A DNA stretch of 64,000 bases from Arthrobacter sp. StoSoilB19. Its GTDB lineage: Bacteria > Actinomycetota > Actinomycetes > Actinomycetales > Micrococcaceae. A model generated the notes under the pieces. It was not told the DNA's origin, did no database searches, and was given only the letters and a program-made list of their open reading frames with translations. The translations under genes and the position numbers were made by a program. The stretch covers positions 4,306,704 to 4,370,703 of the forward strand of contig NZ_AP024650.1 of NCBI RefSeq assembly GCF_019977275.1, in the 5' to 3' direction. Shown here piece after piece: positions 34,418-43,211 of the stretch; within the stretch, counting starts at the first letter, position 1; the number at the start of each line of letters is the position of its first letter.

Positions 34418-35914
34418 TCAGCGGCGCGGGGAGTAATACGTCAGTGCCTTCGGCTGGATCCGGTACGCGACGCTGCGCACGCCGGCCAGCGCTTCGCCAT
34501 CCACCGCCAGCGCCATGGGTGCGCCTCCGGCGTCGATCCTTACCTCGGTGGCCTCCCGCAGGTGGGTGATGCGGGAGCTTGCCACTGTTCCCGTCAGCAC
34601 GGACCACAGCAGCCGCAGCCGGGCAAAGGATTCGTCAGCCGTGATCATCCGGACGTCCAGCACGCCGTCATCCATCACCGGCCGGAACAAGGGCGCATGG
34701 TCCCGGGGGTAATAACGCCCCCTGCCCAGATAGGCAATCCACACCTTGCGCACAACGCCGTCCACGGACAGGGTGGTTGGGGTGCCCGCCGCAAAGGTCC
34801 TGAACATGGCCACCACCCCTGCCAGCGGCTTCCCGAGCGCCGGCTGCAGGTGTTCCCGGCGGCGGACAAAGTTCGGATAAAGGCCGACGCTGGAGGTGTT
34901 CAGCATGACCATTTCGGAGACCTCCGGGCTTCCCGCCAGGCCCCGTTCCGCCGTCACCACCCCGATGTCCGCCAGGGCCGCTTCACCTTTGCTGGCCGCA
35001 TCCACTGCATCCTTCAGGCTCCCCGTGCCCGCGTCGCGCGCAAAGTGGTTCAGGGTGCCGCCGGGCAGGACCAGCAGGGGAATCGAACGTGCGACGGCGG
35101 CGGCGGCAGCTGCGCCGACCGTTCCGTCACCGCCCCACACGCCCAGGGCGCGGGTGCCAGGGAAGTCGGCGGTGGCGGCGATCCGTTGCACCAGGTCCTC
35201 GTCCGGCTGCACGGTGTTTATATGCGCTTTGGGAAATACTTCCTTGAGTGCTGACGCCGTCTCCTCCTTGAAGGATCCGCCCAAGGTGTTGACCACAATG
35301 CTCAGACCCTCGCCGCCCGGCAACTCAGGCGCACTGGTCCATGCCCTGGTCGTCTGCGGAATCGGCGGACGAACCGGCCACCAATGGCGGGTCACCAGCG
35401 CAGCACCGGCACCAAGGGCCGAACCGAAGAGGACGTCCGACGGCCAGTGGGCGCCGGTGTGAACCCGCGAATAGGCGACTCCCACGGCTGCGGGAGCCAG
35501 GGCAGCACCTACGGCCGGGCGGACCAGGCCTGCCCCGACTGCGAACGCTATCGCAGACGCCGAATGCCCCGATGGCATGGAGGAACTGGTGGGCTGTGGA
35601 TGCACGAAGCGGAATACCGGAAGATGTTCGGGGAGCGGGCGGGTCCGGGGGAGCAGCGTCTTGAACACCACGTTGGTCACGGCGGAGGCCACCCCCTGGG
35701 CGATCAGGCCATGCAGTGCTGCCCTCCGCGTCTTGCCGGGAAACAACGCCAGGACGGCCGCCGCTCCCATCCAGAGCTTTCCGTGGTTGGCCGAGGCGGA
35801 AAGCCGGCGGAAGAACAGATCGTGGTTGCCGCCGGGCAGGTTGGATACATGCTTGAGAAGGTATCTATCGAGGCGGCTGATCCAGCTTCTCCCCCGCGGC
35901 CTGGCGCTTTGCAT
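34418..35914 (-). CDS. PAP2 phosphatase / diacylglycerol kinase-like fusion
   Basis: 498 residues. The N-terminal half (about 1-190) is a PAP2 membrane phosphatase with KTLLPRTRPLPEHL, PSGHSASAIAF and SRVHTGAHWPSDVLFG. The C-terminal half (about 215-498) is a lipid kinase catalytic domain with GVWGGDGTVGAAA and LLVLPGGTLNHFARD. It combines dephosphorylation and phosphorylation of lipid substrates at the membrane, probably for phospholipid or undecaprenyl recycling (inference). Confidence 0.93.
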   Translation of the reverse strand: MQSARPRGRSWISRLDRYLLKHVSNLPGGNHDLFFRRLSASANHGKLWMGAAAVLALFPGKTRRAALHGLIAQGVASAVTNVVFKTLLPRTRPLPEHLPVFRFVHPQPTSSSMPSGHSASAIAFAVGAGLVRPAVGAALAPAAVGVAYSRVHTGAHWPSDVLFGSALGAGAALVTRHWWPVRPPIPQTTRAWTSAPELPGGEGLSIVVNTLGGSFKEETASALKEVFPKAHINTVQPDEDLVQRIAATADFPGTRALGVWGGDGTVGAAAAAAVARSIPLLVLPGGTLNHFARDAGTGSLKDAVDAASKGEAALADIGVVTAERGLAGSPEVSEMVMLNTSSVGLYPNFVRRREHLQPALGKPLAGVVAMFRTFAAGTPTTLSVDGVVRKVWIAYLGRGRYYPRDHAPLFRPVMDDGVLDVRMITADESFARLRLLWSVLTGTVASSRITHLREATEVRIDAGGAPMALAVDGEALAGVRSVAYRIQPKALTYYSPRR

Positions 35915-35935
35915 GTGATCACCCTAACCCAAGGT

Positions 35936-37165
35936 CTAGTCCCGCTTGGCGGCTTCCTGCCCGGCGGCTTCCTCGACCGCGCTAAGGGGCCTCGCGGCAC
36001 CGGCAAGAAGCAGCGCCACCAGGATGGGTGCCATGATGGCCAGCAGCGCGGTGTGGATACCGGTGAGGTCACCGAGGTAGCCCAGCAGCGGTGGTCCAGC
36101 AAGGAATGATATATACCCCAAAGTGGATACAACGGAAACGCGTGCGGCTGAGTGCCGTGGGTCATCGGACGCAGCGGACATGCCCATGGGGAAAGCCAGG
36201 GCGGCGCCGACGCCCCACAGGGCTGCACCGATGCCGGCCAGCCAGATATTGGGCGCCAGCACAAAAAGGCCCAGGCCCGCGGCCGCTGCGGCCATGCTGG
36301 CCCGCAGGACTGCCACCCGTCCGTATGCGTCGATGACTCGGCCGCCCAGGAACCGCATGGCGGTCATGGCCAGGACGAAGAGGGCGAACATGAGGGCGCC
36401 GGTGGATTCGGAGGCGGCGAGCCCGTCCACTGACGCCTTGGCGATCCAGTCGTTGCCCGCTCCCTCGGTGAGGGTGGCGCCCAGGACCACGACGCCGATG
36501 AGCAGTGTCCTGCTGTCCCGCCACGCGGACGGTCCCTTGGCGGGTTTCGGCTCCCCCTCCACGGGGGCGGTGGAGATGTGGGGAAGGAAGTAGCGTGGCA
36601 CGGTCAATGCCACCAGCACCACCACGGCTGCAATCGCCATGAGATGCAGCGGCAGGTCCACACCCAGGGTGGAAAGCCCTGCACCCACCAGGGCGCCAAC
36701 GAATGCGCCGCCGCTGAAGGCCGCGTGGAACTGGGGCATGATGGTGCGACGGAGCTTGTGCTCCACGTCGGCCCCTTCGATGTTCTGTGCCACATCCCAA
36801 AGGCCAATGCCAATGCCAAAGAAGAACAGCGAAACCGCTGTTCCGGGAATGGACGTGGCCGAAAGCGACAGGGCGATTCCCACACCTGCGGCCGCCGCCA
36901 GCAAGCCCGCAAAGCGGACCGTGTTGGCGGTGCCAATCCTGCCGACCACCAGGCCGGCGGTGGGAAGTGCCAGCAGTGAGCCTACGGCCGTGCACAGCAG
37001 CAGCGTGCCCATTTGCCCCGACGTGATGTGCAGCGTCTGCGTAACGGCAGGGATCCTGGCCGCCCAGCTTGCGAACACGAGTCCGTTGATCCCGAAGACC
37101 ACGAACGTGGCTGCGGCGGCGGCTCTCAAGCCTGCCTGCTGTTCCTTACCTGTACTGGAGCTCAT
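35936..37165 (-). CDS. MFS transporter
   Basis: 409 residues with twelve transmembrane helices and the MFS loop 2-3 region (VVGRIGTANTVRF). It lies directly after a DeoR-type repressor gene with an ATGA overlap, so it probably takes up or exports the sugar-like compound sensed by that repressor. Subfamily resembles the FucP-like/YbjJ group. Confidence 0.9.
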   Translation of the reverse strand: MSSSTGKEQQAGLRAAAAATFVVFGINGLVFASWAARIPAVTQTLHITSGQMGTLLLCTAVGSLLALPTAGLVVGRIGTANTVRFAGLLAAAAGVGIALSLSATSIPGTAVSLFFFGIGIGLWDVAQNIEGADVEHKLRRTIMPQFHAAFSGGAFVGALVGAGLSTLGVDLPLHLMAIAAVVVLVALTVPRYFLPHISTAPVEGEPKPAKGPSAWRDSRTLLIGVVVLGATLTEGAGNDWIAKASVDGLAASESTGALMFALFVLAMTAMRFLGGRVIDAYGRVAVLRASMAAAAAGLGLFVLAPNIWLAGIGAALWGVGAALAFPMGMSAASDDPRHSAARVSVVSTLGYISFLAGPPLLGYLGDLTGIHTALLAIMAPILVALLLAGAARPLSAVEEAAGQEAAKRD

Positions 37166-37935
37166 ACGTACACTACTTCCACAGAGTATTTTTTAAGGTC
37201 GGCATGGTCTTGGGCGCTGAATTGCCGGTCCGTCACGATGACATCCACTTTTTCCAGGCCGGCGACGAGCACCCGGGCGCTGGCCTGCCACTTTCCCGCG
37301 GAGGCGGCCACCACCACTCGTGCCGCAGCTTCCAGGCCGGCCTTCTTCACCGCGGCATCGTCGAGGTCGTGGGCCAGCAGGCCGTCGCGGAAGTCCACTG
37401 CGCAGGGCGTGACCACCGCGGTGTCAAAACGCAGGGACCTGATGTTGGACTCGGCCAGCGGTCCGCGGAAACAGAGTTCACCGGGCACCACGCTTCCACC
37501 CGGCAGCAGCAGGGCGGGGCGGGAGCCTGCGGCACCCTCACCGCCTGCAGCCGCATTGAGGGCCTGCAGGGACATGGGCATCAGGGTCACCTGCCGGCCG
37601 GCCGCTGCCCGCGCCACTTCGGTTGCCGTGCTGCCGCTGTCCAGCCAGACGTGTTCGCCGTCGGCCAGCAGGCCGGCCACGGCAGCTGCGATGCGCTTCT
37701 TGGCATCCCGGTCCTCCAGCTCCCGCTGTCCGTAGCCCGGGTTGCGGCCGTGGCCTATCAGGCTCCTGGCGCCGCCGTGGACCCTGCGGAGCACACCGTG
37801 GCCGGCCAGTACTTCAAGGTCCCGGCGGATGGTTGCGCCGGAGGCGGCGCAGGCCTGCATCAGGTCCTCGACGCTCACCTCCGGCTGCCGCCGGAGGATT
37901 TCGGCAATGGTCCTGTGCCGCTCGTCCGTTTTCAT
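37162..37935 (-). CDS. DeoR/GlpR-type transcriptional repressor
   Basis: 257 residues. N-terminal winged helix (MKTDERHRTIAEILRRQPEV and ATIRRDLEVLAGHGVLRRVHGGA) and a C-terminal sugar-phosphate sensor domain (DSGSTATEVARAA, then CAVDFRDGLLAHDLDDAAVKK). The ATG at 37935 is chosen over the TTG two codons up. An inverted repeat overlaps this start codon, consistent with autorepression of the DeoR-MFS operon. Confidence 0.93.
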   Translation of the reverse strand: MKTDERHRTIAEILRRQPEVSVEDLMQACAASGATIRRDLEVLAGHGVLRRVHGGARSLIGHGRNPGYGQRELEDRDAKKRIAAAVAGLLADGEHVWLDSGSTATEVARAAAGRQVTLMPMSLQALNAAAGGEGAAGSRPALLLPGGSVVPGELCFRGPLAESNIRSLRFDTAVVTPCAVDFRDGLLAHDLDDAAVKKAGLEAAARVVVAASAGKWQASARVLVAGLEKVDVIVTDRQFSAQDHADLKKYSVEVVYV

Positions 37936-37971
37936 GAGCAAATGATATCAACTCATGATCATTTGCTCATG
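37933..37971. promoter_or_regulatory. Palindromic operator at the DeoR gene start
   Basis: CATGAGCAAATGAT (37933-37946) and its exact reverse complement ATCATTTGCTCATG (37958-37971) are 11 bp apart. One arm contains the start codon of the repressor gene. A dimeric or tetrameric DeoR binding here would block its own operon. Confidence 0.75.
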
Positions 37972-37987
37972 TGGTGGCCGGGACAGC

Positions 37988-39670
37988 TCAGCGGCTGCGC
38001 GCCACCCTCTGTTCGTCCCACACCGGCTCCGCCGACTCGTACACCTTCCCGTCGGAGCCGAATACCAGGAACCGGTCGAAGGTCCGGGCAAACCAGCGGT
38101 CGTGGGTGACCGCCAGGACAGTTCCCTCGAAGTGGTCAATGGCCCGCTCCAGCGCCTCAGCGGAGTGCAGGTCCAGGTTGTCCGTGGGCTCGTCCAGCAG
38201 CAGCAGGGTGGCACCACTGAGCTGAAGCAGGAGGATCTGGAACCGCGCCTGCTGGCCGCCGGAGAGTGACTCATACTTCTGTTCCGACTGTCCCGCCAGG
38301 CCGTAGCCGTCCAGGGCACCCGCGGCGGCCTCCCGGCCCAGCCCGGAACGGTGTTCATCGCCGCGGTGCAGGATTTCCAGCAGGGTCTTTCCCAGCAGGT
38401 CGGGACGGACATGGGTCTGGGCAAAGAATCCCGGCCGGATCCTGGCACCGAGCTTGACGGTGCCTTCGTGCGGTACCTCGGCGATGTCAACATCGGACAC
38501 GGGCAGGTGTTCGCGTTCGGGGTCAGTGCCGCCAGTGGCCAGCAGCCGCAGGAAGTGCGACTTGCCGGAACCATTGGAGCCCAGCACGCCCACGCGGTCG
38601 CCGAACCACACTTCCGTGGAAAAGGGCTTCATGAGCCCGGTGAGTTCCAGCTTCTCCGCCACGATGGCGCGCTTGGCGGTCCGTCCGCCCTTGAGCCTCA
38701 TTTGCACGTTCTGCTCGATGGGCAGCGCCTCGGGCGGCCCCACTTCAAGGAACTTTGCCAGCCGGGTCTGGGCGGCATGGTAGCGGTTGGCCATGTCGGA
38801 GCGGAACGCGGCCTTGTTCTTGTACATGTTGACGAGTTCCTTGAGCTTGATGTGCTCCTCGTCCCAGCGCTTGCGCAATTCCTCGAACCGGGCGTTCCGG
38901 TCCGCCCGGGCCTCCACGTACGATTCGAACCCGCCCCCGTGGATCCACGCGGCGGCCCCGTTGATCCCCGGCTCAAGGGTGACAATGCGCCCGGCGGCGT
39001 TGTTCAGCAGCTCGCGGTCGTGGCTGATGAAGAAGACGGTTTTCCTGGAGTCATTGAGCTTCTCCTCGAGCCAGCGCTTGCCCGGCACGTCAAGGTAGTT
39101 GTCCGGCTCGTCCAAAAGGAGGAGATCGTCCGGGCCGGCGAACAGTGCTTCCAGCACCAGGCGCTTCTGCTCGCCGCCGGAAAGGGTCGACGCCGGGCGG
39201 TGCTGTGCGCGGTCAAAGGGCAGTCCCAGCGCGGCCATGCAGACCTCGTCCCAGACGGTCTCGACGTCGTAGCCGCCGGCGTCCCCCCAGTCCACGATGG
39301 CCTGGGCGTACCGCATCTGGGTGGGCTCGTCGTCGTCCTCTATCATGGCCAGCTCGGCGTCATCCACCTCGCGGGCAGCGGCTGCCAGGGCCGGGGGAGC
39401 GGCGGACACCAGGAGGTCCCGGACGGTGGAGCCGTCCCGCACCTGCCCCACGAACTGGCGCATGATGCCCATGTTTCCGGACCGCCCAATGACGCCCTCG
39501 TCCGGGACCAGGTCTCCGGCGATGATCCGGAACAGCGTGGTCTTCCCAGTGCCGTTGGGCCCGATGAGGGCGGTCTTGGTGCCGTCAGGGACCTTGAAGG
39601 TCACTCCGTTCAGGAGCTGGGTGCCGTCGGAGAGGAAGTAGTCGATGCCGGAAACGTCAATATGGGCCAC
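37988..39670 (-). CDS. ABC-F family ATPase
   Basis: 560 residues with two nucleotide-binding domains and no membrane segments. First: GPNGTGKTTLF, TLSGGEQKRLVLEALF, LLLLDEPDNYLD. Second: GSNGSGKSHFLRLL, SLSGGQQARFQILLL, LLLLDEPTDNLD. The linker between (about residues 240-330) is charged and helical, like the P-site tRNA interaction motif of ABC-F proteins that act on stalled or antibiotic-bound ribosomes. Whether it gives resistance cannot be told. Confidence 0.93.
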   Translation of the reverse strand: MAHIDVSGIDYFLSDGTQLLNGVTFKVPDGTKTALIGPNGTGKTTLFRIIAGDLVPDEGVIGRSGNMGIMRQFVGQVRDGSTVRDLLVSAAPPALAAAAREVDDAELAMIEDDDEPTQMRYAQAIVDWGDAGGYDVETVWDEVCMAALGLPFDRAQHRPASTLSGGEQKRLVLEALFAGPDDLLLLDEPDNYLDVPGKRWLEEKLNDSRKTVFFISHDRELLNNAAGRIVTLEPGINGAAAWIHGGGFESYVEARADRNARFEELRKRWDEEHIKLKELVNMYKNKAAFRSDMANRYHAAQTRLAKFLEVGPPEALPIEQNVQMRLKGGRTAKRAIVAEKLELTGLMKPFSTEVWFGDRVGVLGSNGSGKSHFLRLLATGGTDPEREHLPVSDVDIAEVPHEGTVKLGARIRPGFFAQTHVRPDLLGKTLLEILHRGDEHRSGLGREAAAGALDGYGLAGQSEQKYESLSGGQQARFQILLLQLSGATLLLLDEPTDNLDLHSAEALERAIDHFEGTVLAVTHDRWFARTFDRFLVFGSDGKVYESAEPVWDEQRVARSR

Positions 39671-39713
39671 ACCGTCAATCCTCCCACGCCGGTCCCTTGC
39701 CTGGCGGGGTCCC

Positions 39714-41702
39714 CTAGCCGGCGGCGGTGAGGAACTGCTTCAGCAGCGGGCCGGAGGTGGTGGCGCCCAGGCCGCCGTCCTCCACGAAGACGGCTACGGC
39801 CAGGTCCCCGTGGACGGCCACGATCCAGGCGTGCGTCTTTGGCGGAGTCTCGGTGCCGAATTCGGCGGTTCCGGTCTTCGCCCCTACCGGTGCCCCGGGG
39901 ACGCTGGACAGGAACCCTGCGTGGCCGGACGTGACGACGGCGCGCATCATGTCTGCCAGCGACGCCGCCTCCGCAGCCGTGATCGGCTTGTCCGAGGCAG
40001 TGGAGGGTGCCTCGGCAGCGGCGGTTGCGGACCGGTCGGCCGCGGGGGCAGTGGAACCTGCCGTTGTTCCGGCAGCGGGCGCACCGGCGTCAGGGTTGAG
40101 GACCAGCTGCGCGGCGACGGGGGCGCCCTTGGCCACGGAGCCGGCCATGATTGCTGCGGCCAACGGGGAGAGCAATACCTTGCCCTGGCCAATCATGGAC
40201 GCTGCGTGTTCGGTGCCCTGCGCCTGCCCTGGAACAGAGCCCAGGAAGGCTTCGGCGCCAAGTTTCGGCGCCTCCACCGCCACTCCCATGGACGTGGCAG
40301 CGGCTTCAAGCTGGCCCTGCGACACAGAGTCACGCTGGGAGATGAAGGCAGTGTTGCAGGAGTGGGCAAAGGCGTCCCGCAGGGTCACCGCGCCCAAAGA
40401 GGTCTCGGGGTAGCCTTCCGAGTTTTTGAAGGTCCGCCCGTCCACCGTGAGCGTGGGGGTGCACTGGATGGTGGAGTCGGGCGTCATCCCGTTCCGGAAC
40501 ATGGCCAGGGAATCCACCATCTTGAAGATCGATCCCGGGGCGTACTGTCCCAGCATTGCCGTGTTATAGCCGTTGCTGCCCGGCCCGGAAGCCGCTGCCA
40601 GCACGGCTCCAGTGGAGGGTCGGAGGGCCACGATGGCTGACGCCGGCCCCACCGGCTCCAGGATGCCCTCAGCCAGGGTCTGCAGCCGCGGATCGAGGGT
40701 GGTCTTCAGCGGCGTCCCGGGCTTGGGCTCCACCTGGAAGAGGACGCGGCGGGGGTCGGTGCCGGCGGATTGGATCTGTTCGCGCGTGAGGTCGGCCCGT
40801 TGCGCGCGGATGACGACGGCGTCCGATCCGCGGAGCTGTTCGTCATACTGCTGCTGGAGCCCTCCGATGCCCGTGACGTCCCCGGGGGCCAGGGCGCCAT
40901 CGGACGCCTCGATTTGTTCCGCCGTCGCTTCCCCTACCGACCCGAGCACGGCCCGGGCAAACGTCCTGCTCGGGGCCAGGGGGATGGATGCCGGGATGCC
41001 GCGGGCGCCGGGAATGGCCTGGATCTGTGCATCGGTGATGGTCCGGCCCTCTTCGCGGAGGGTGATGGCGGAAACAAAGGCCTGGGCCCCTGCTGCCTTG
41101 ACCTGCTGCACGTAGGCGGCAGGGTCCACTCCCACCAGGGCAGCCAGTTTGCCGGCGGAATCGGCGGGGTCTGCGCTGCCCAACTGGGGCTTGTCGATGC
41201 CCACATTCACCACGGGGCGGTAGGTCACCAGCGGGACGTCTCCGGCGCCCAGGATGTCTGCGCGCTGGGGGGTCTGGGATCCTTTGGTCACGATTTCGCT
41301 GTCCCCGAGGCCCGGTGCCAGGATGGCCGGATCCCAGACGGTGAGCCATTTATCGCCGGACTTCCTGAAGTTCGCTGCGATGGTGTACTTCCATTCCGCG
41401 TCGCCGAACTTCCAGGTGTAGTTCAGGGGTGCGGAGGCCTTGTCCCCGTCCAGCGTGAGTCCGCCTGCCTGGACCTCGGGCTTTTGCGGGTCCAGGGCCG
41501 CGAAGACCTGGTGCAGCTGATCGTTCGCTGCGGCGGCGTCCTTGCCGTCGAAAGCCACGGACCCTACATCGAGCGCCGAGACTGCGCCGGCCAGCTGCCG
41601 TGCCGCGGCTTCGGCGCCGGACTTTCCGTCATCGCAGGCCACCAGCGAGGTTCCGATAATGAGCGCAGTTATGGCAAGCGAAAGTTTTGTTGTTTTCCCC
41701 AT
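39714..41702 (-). CDS. Penicillin-binding protein with MecA-type N-terminal domain
   Basis: 662 residues. Lipoprotein-like N-terminus with LVACDD; an NTF2-like MecA_N domain (about 25-135), a dimerisation domain, then a transpeptidase domain with SIFK (about residue 390), SCN (about 448) and KTGTAEF (about 607). It crosslinks peptidoglycan outside the membrane. An Ala/Pro/Thr-rich insertion of about 35 residues lies between the SCN and KTG motifs. The ATG at 41702 starts the signal peptide; the longer frame does not. Confidence 0.93.
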   Translation of the reverse strand: MGKTTKLSLAITALIIGTSLVACDDGKSGAEAAARQLAGAVSALDVGSVAFDGKDAAAANDQLHQVFAALDPQKPEVQAGGLTLDGDKASAPLNYTWKFGDAEWKYTIAANFRKSGDKWLTVWDPAILAPGLGDSEIVTKGSQTPQRADILGAGDVPLVTYRPVVNVGIDKPQLGSADPADSAGKLAALVGVDPAAYVQQVKAAGAQAFVSAITLREEGRTITDAQIQAIPGARGIPASIPLAPSRTFARAVLGSVGEATAEQIEASDGALAPGDVTGIGGLQQQYDEQLRGSDAVVIRAQRADLTREQIQSAGTDPRRVLFQVEPKPGTPLKTTLDPRLQTLAEGILEPVGPASAIVALRPSTGAVLAAASGPGSNGYNTAMLGQYAPGSIFKMVDSLAMFRNGMTPDSTIQCTPTLTVDGRTFKNSEGYPETSLGAVTLRDAFAHSCNTAFISQRDSVSQGQLEAAATSMGVAVEAPKLGAEAFLGSVPGQAQGTEHAASMIGQGKVLLSPLAAAIMAGSVAKGAPVAAQLVLNPDAGAPAAGTTAGSTAPAADRSATAAAEAPSTASDKPITAAEAASLADMMRAVVTSGHAGFLSSVPGAPVGAKTGTAEFGTETPPKTHAWIVAVHGDLAVAVFVEDGGLGATTSGPLLKQFLTAAG

Positions 41703-41768
41703 CGCGCCATTATCCCCCGGGCCGGCTGACATCAGCGCCACGCGTGTTCAGTCCCGGGTCATGGAGCG

Positions 41769-43211
41769 TTATGAGAGCCCCAGGTCCGGCACCGGCAGTT
41801 TGAAGACGTCCTTCAGGGCGGACGTTGCGGCATGCAGCCCGGGCATGCCCGTCACCCCGGGACCCGGCGGTGTCGACGACGAACACAGGTAGACCCCCAG
41901 CAGCGGCGTCCGCCACGGGATGGGGGACACCACCGGCTTCTGGACCAGACCCCGGACGTCCATGATGCCGGCGCTGAAATCGCCCCCAATGTAGTTCCGG
42001 TTGTATTCAGCCAACTCCGCTGCGGTGATAACGTGTGATTCCACCACAAGATCGCGGAATCCCGGGGCGAACCGTTCCAGCTGCGCGGCAACCTGGCTGG
42101 TCATGTCCTTCGTCGAGCCGGAGGGAACATGGCAGTACGTCCACAGTGTGTGCCGGCCTGCAGGGGCGCGGCCTGCGTCGAAGCGGGACGGCTGGGCCAC
42201 GAGCACATATGGCCGTTCAGGATGGCGTCCGGCACTGACTTCGTTTTCCGAGCGTGCCAGCTCGGCCCGCGTGCCGCCCACGTGCACGGTGCCGGCGTCG
42301 GAAAGTCCGCTGGCCTGCCACGGCACCGGCCCGGACAGGATGAAGTCCACCTTGCACGAGCCATTGCCGTAACGGAAGCGTTCCAGGGCCCGCCGGTAAT
42401 GTCCGGGAAGTGATTCCCCTGCCATGTCCAGCAACCCCCGGGGTGCCACGTCCAGCAGCGTGGCGCGGGTGGCAGGAAGCTGTTCCAACCGGTCAATCGG
42501 GGTTCCGGTGTGGATGACACCTCCGTGGGCGCGGATGTCGTCCGCGAGGGCTGCCGCGATGGATGCGGAACCGCCGCGGGGGATGGGCCACCCCACGGCA
42601 TGTCCCAGGGCACCAAGCATCAGCCCGGCTCCGGAGGCGGCGAGGGAGGGCAGGTGGGAGATGGCATGGGCGGCCACACCGCTGAGGAGGGCCGGCGCCA
42701 GTTCCTCCCGGAACCGAAGGTTCCACAGCCCGGTCCCTTGTTCCAGGGTCCGCAGGCCGTAGACGCCGGCCACCAGGGGGTTCCGGGGGATCCGGAGGAG
42801 TTGGTTTTGGGTGAAGTCCATGACGTCGTCAATGTGGCGGACCAGTGGCTCCATGAGCCGGCGGTACGCGGGTCCGTCCCGGCCCAGTCCTTCAACGGTC
42901 CTGTCCATCGATTGATAGGCCAGGGCTGCCCGGCCACCTTCCAGCGGGGAACCGAAGGACACGTCCGGGGTGATGAGGTCCACCCTTCGGGGCAACTCGA
43001 AAGCGCGGAAGAAAGGGGACGCCACAGCCATTGGGTGCACGGCGGAGCAGACATCATGGAAGTGCCCGGGCTGCATCAACTCCGTGGTCCGGGTTCCGCC
43101 GCCAATCGTCGCTGCGGCCTCGAAGACCTCCACTGACAGGCCGGCCCGCGCCATCACCGCTGCCGCGGAGAGTCCGTTGGGGCCGGACCCTACTACCGCC
43201 ACATCAGGCAC
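41769..43211 (-). CDS. Phytoene-dehydrogenase-like FAD oxidoreductase
   Basis: 480 residues. The N-terminal dinucleotide-binding motif is VAVVGSGPNGLSAAAVMARAG, followed by VEVFEAAATIGGGTRT. The C-terminus has a second FAD-contacting stretch, GPGVTGMPGLHAATSAL. It belongs to the CrtI/amine-oxidase-like group, but no carotenoid gene is adjacent, so the substrate is unknown. The GTG at 43211 overlaps the upstream gene's stop by 8 bp; the ribosome-binding site is weak. Confidence 0.88.
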   Translation of the reverse strand: MPDVAVVGSGPNGLSAAAVMARAGLSVEVFEAAATIGGGTRTTELMQPGHFHDVCSAVHPMAVASPFFRAFELPRRVDLITPDVSFGSPLEGGRAALAYQSMDRTVEGLGRDGPAYRRLMEPLVRHIDDVMDFTQNQLLRIPRNPLVAGVYGLRTLEQGTGLWNLRFREELAPALLSGVAAHAISHLPSLAASGAGLMLGALGHAVGWPIPRGGSASIAAALADDIRAHGGVIHTGTPIDRLEQLPATRATLLDVAPRGLLDMAGESLPGHYRRALERFRYGNGSCKVDFILSGPVPWQASGLSDAGTVHVGGTRAELARSENEVSAGRHPERPYVLVAQPSRFDAGRAPAGRHTLWTYCHVPSGSTKDMTSQVAAQLERFAPGFRDLVVESHVITAAELAEYNRNYIGGDFSAGIMDVRGLVQKPVVSPIPWRTPLLGVYLCSSSTPPGPGVTGMPGLHAATSALKDVFKLPVPDLGLS

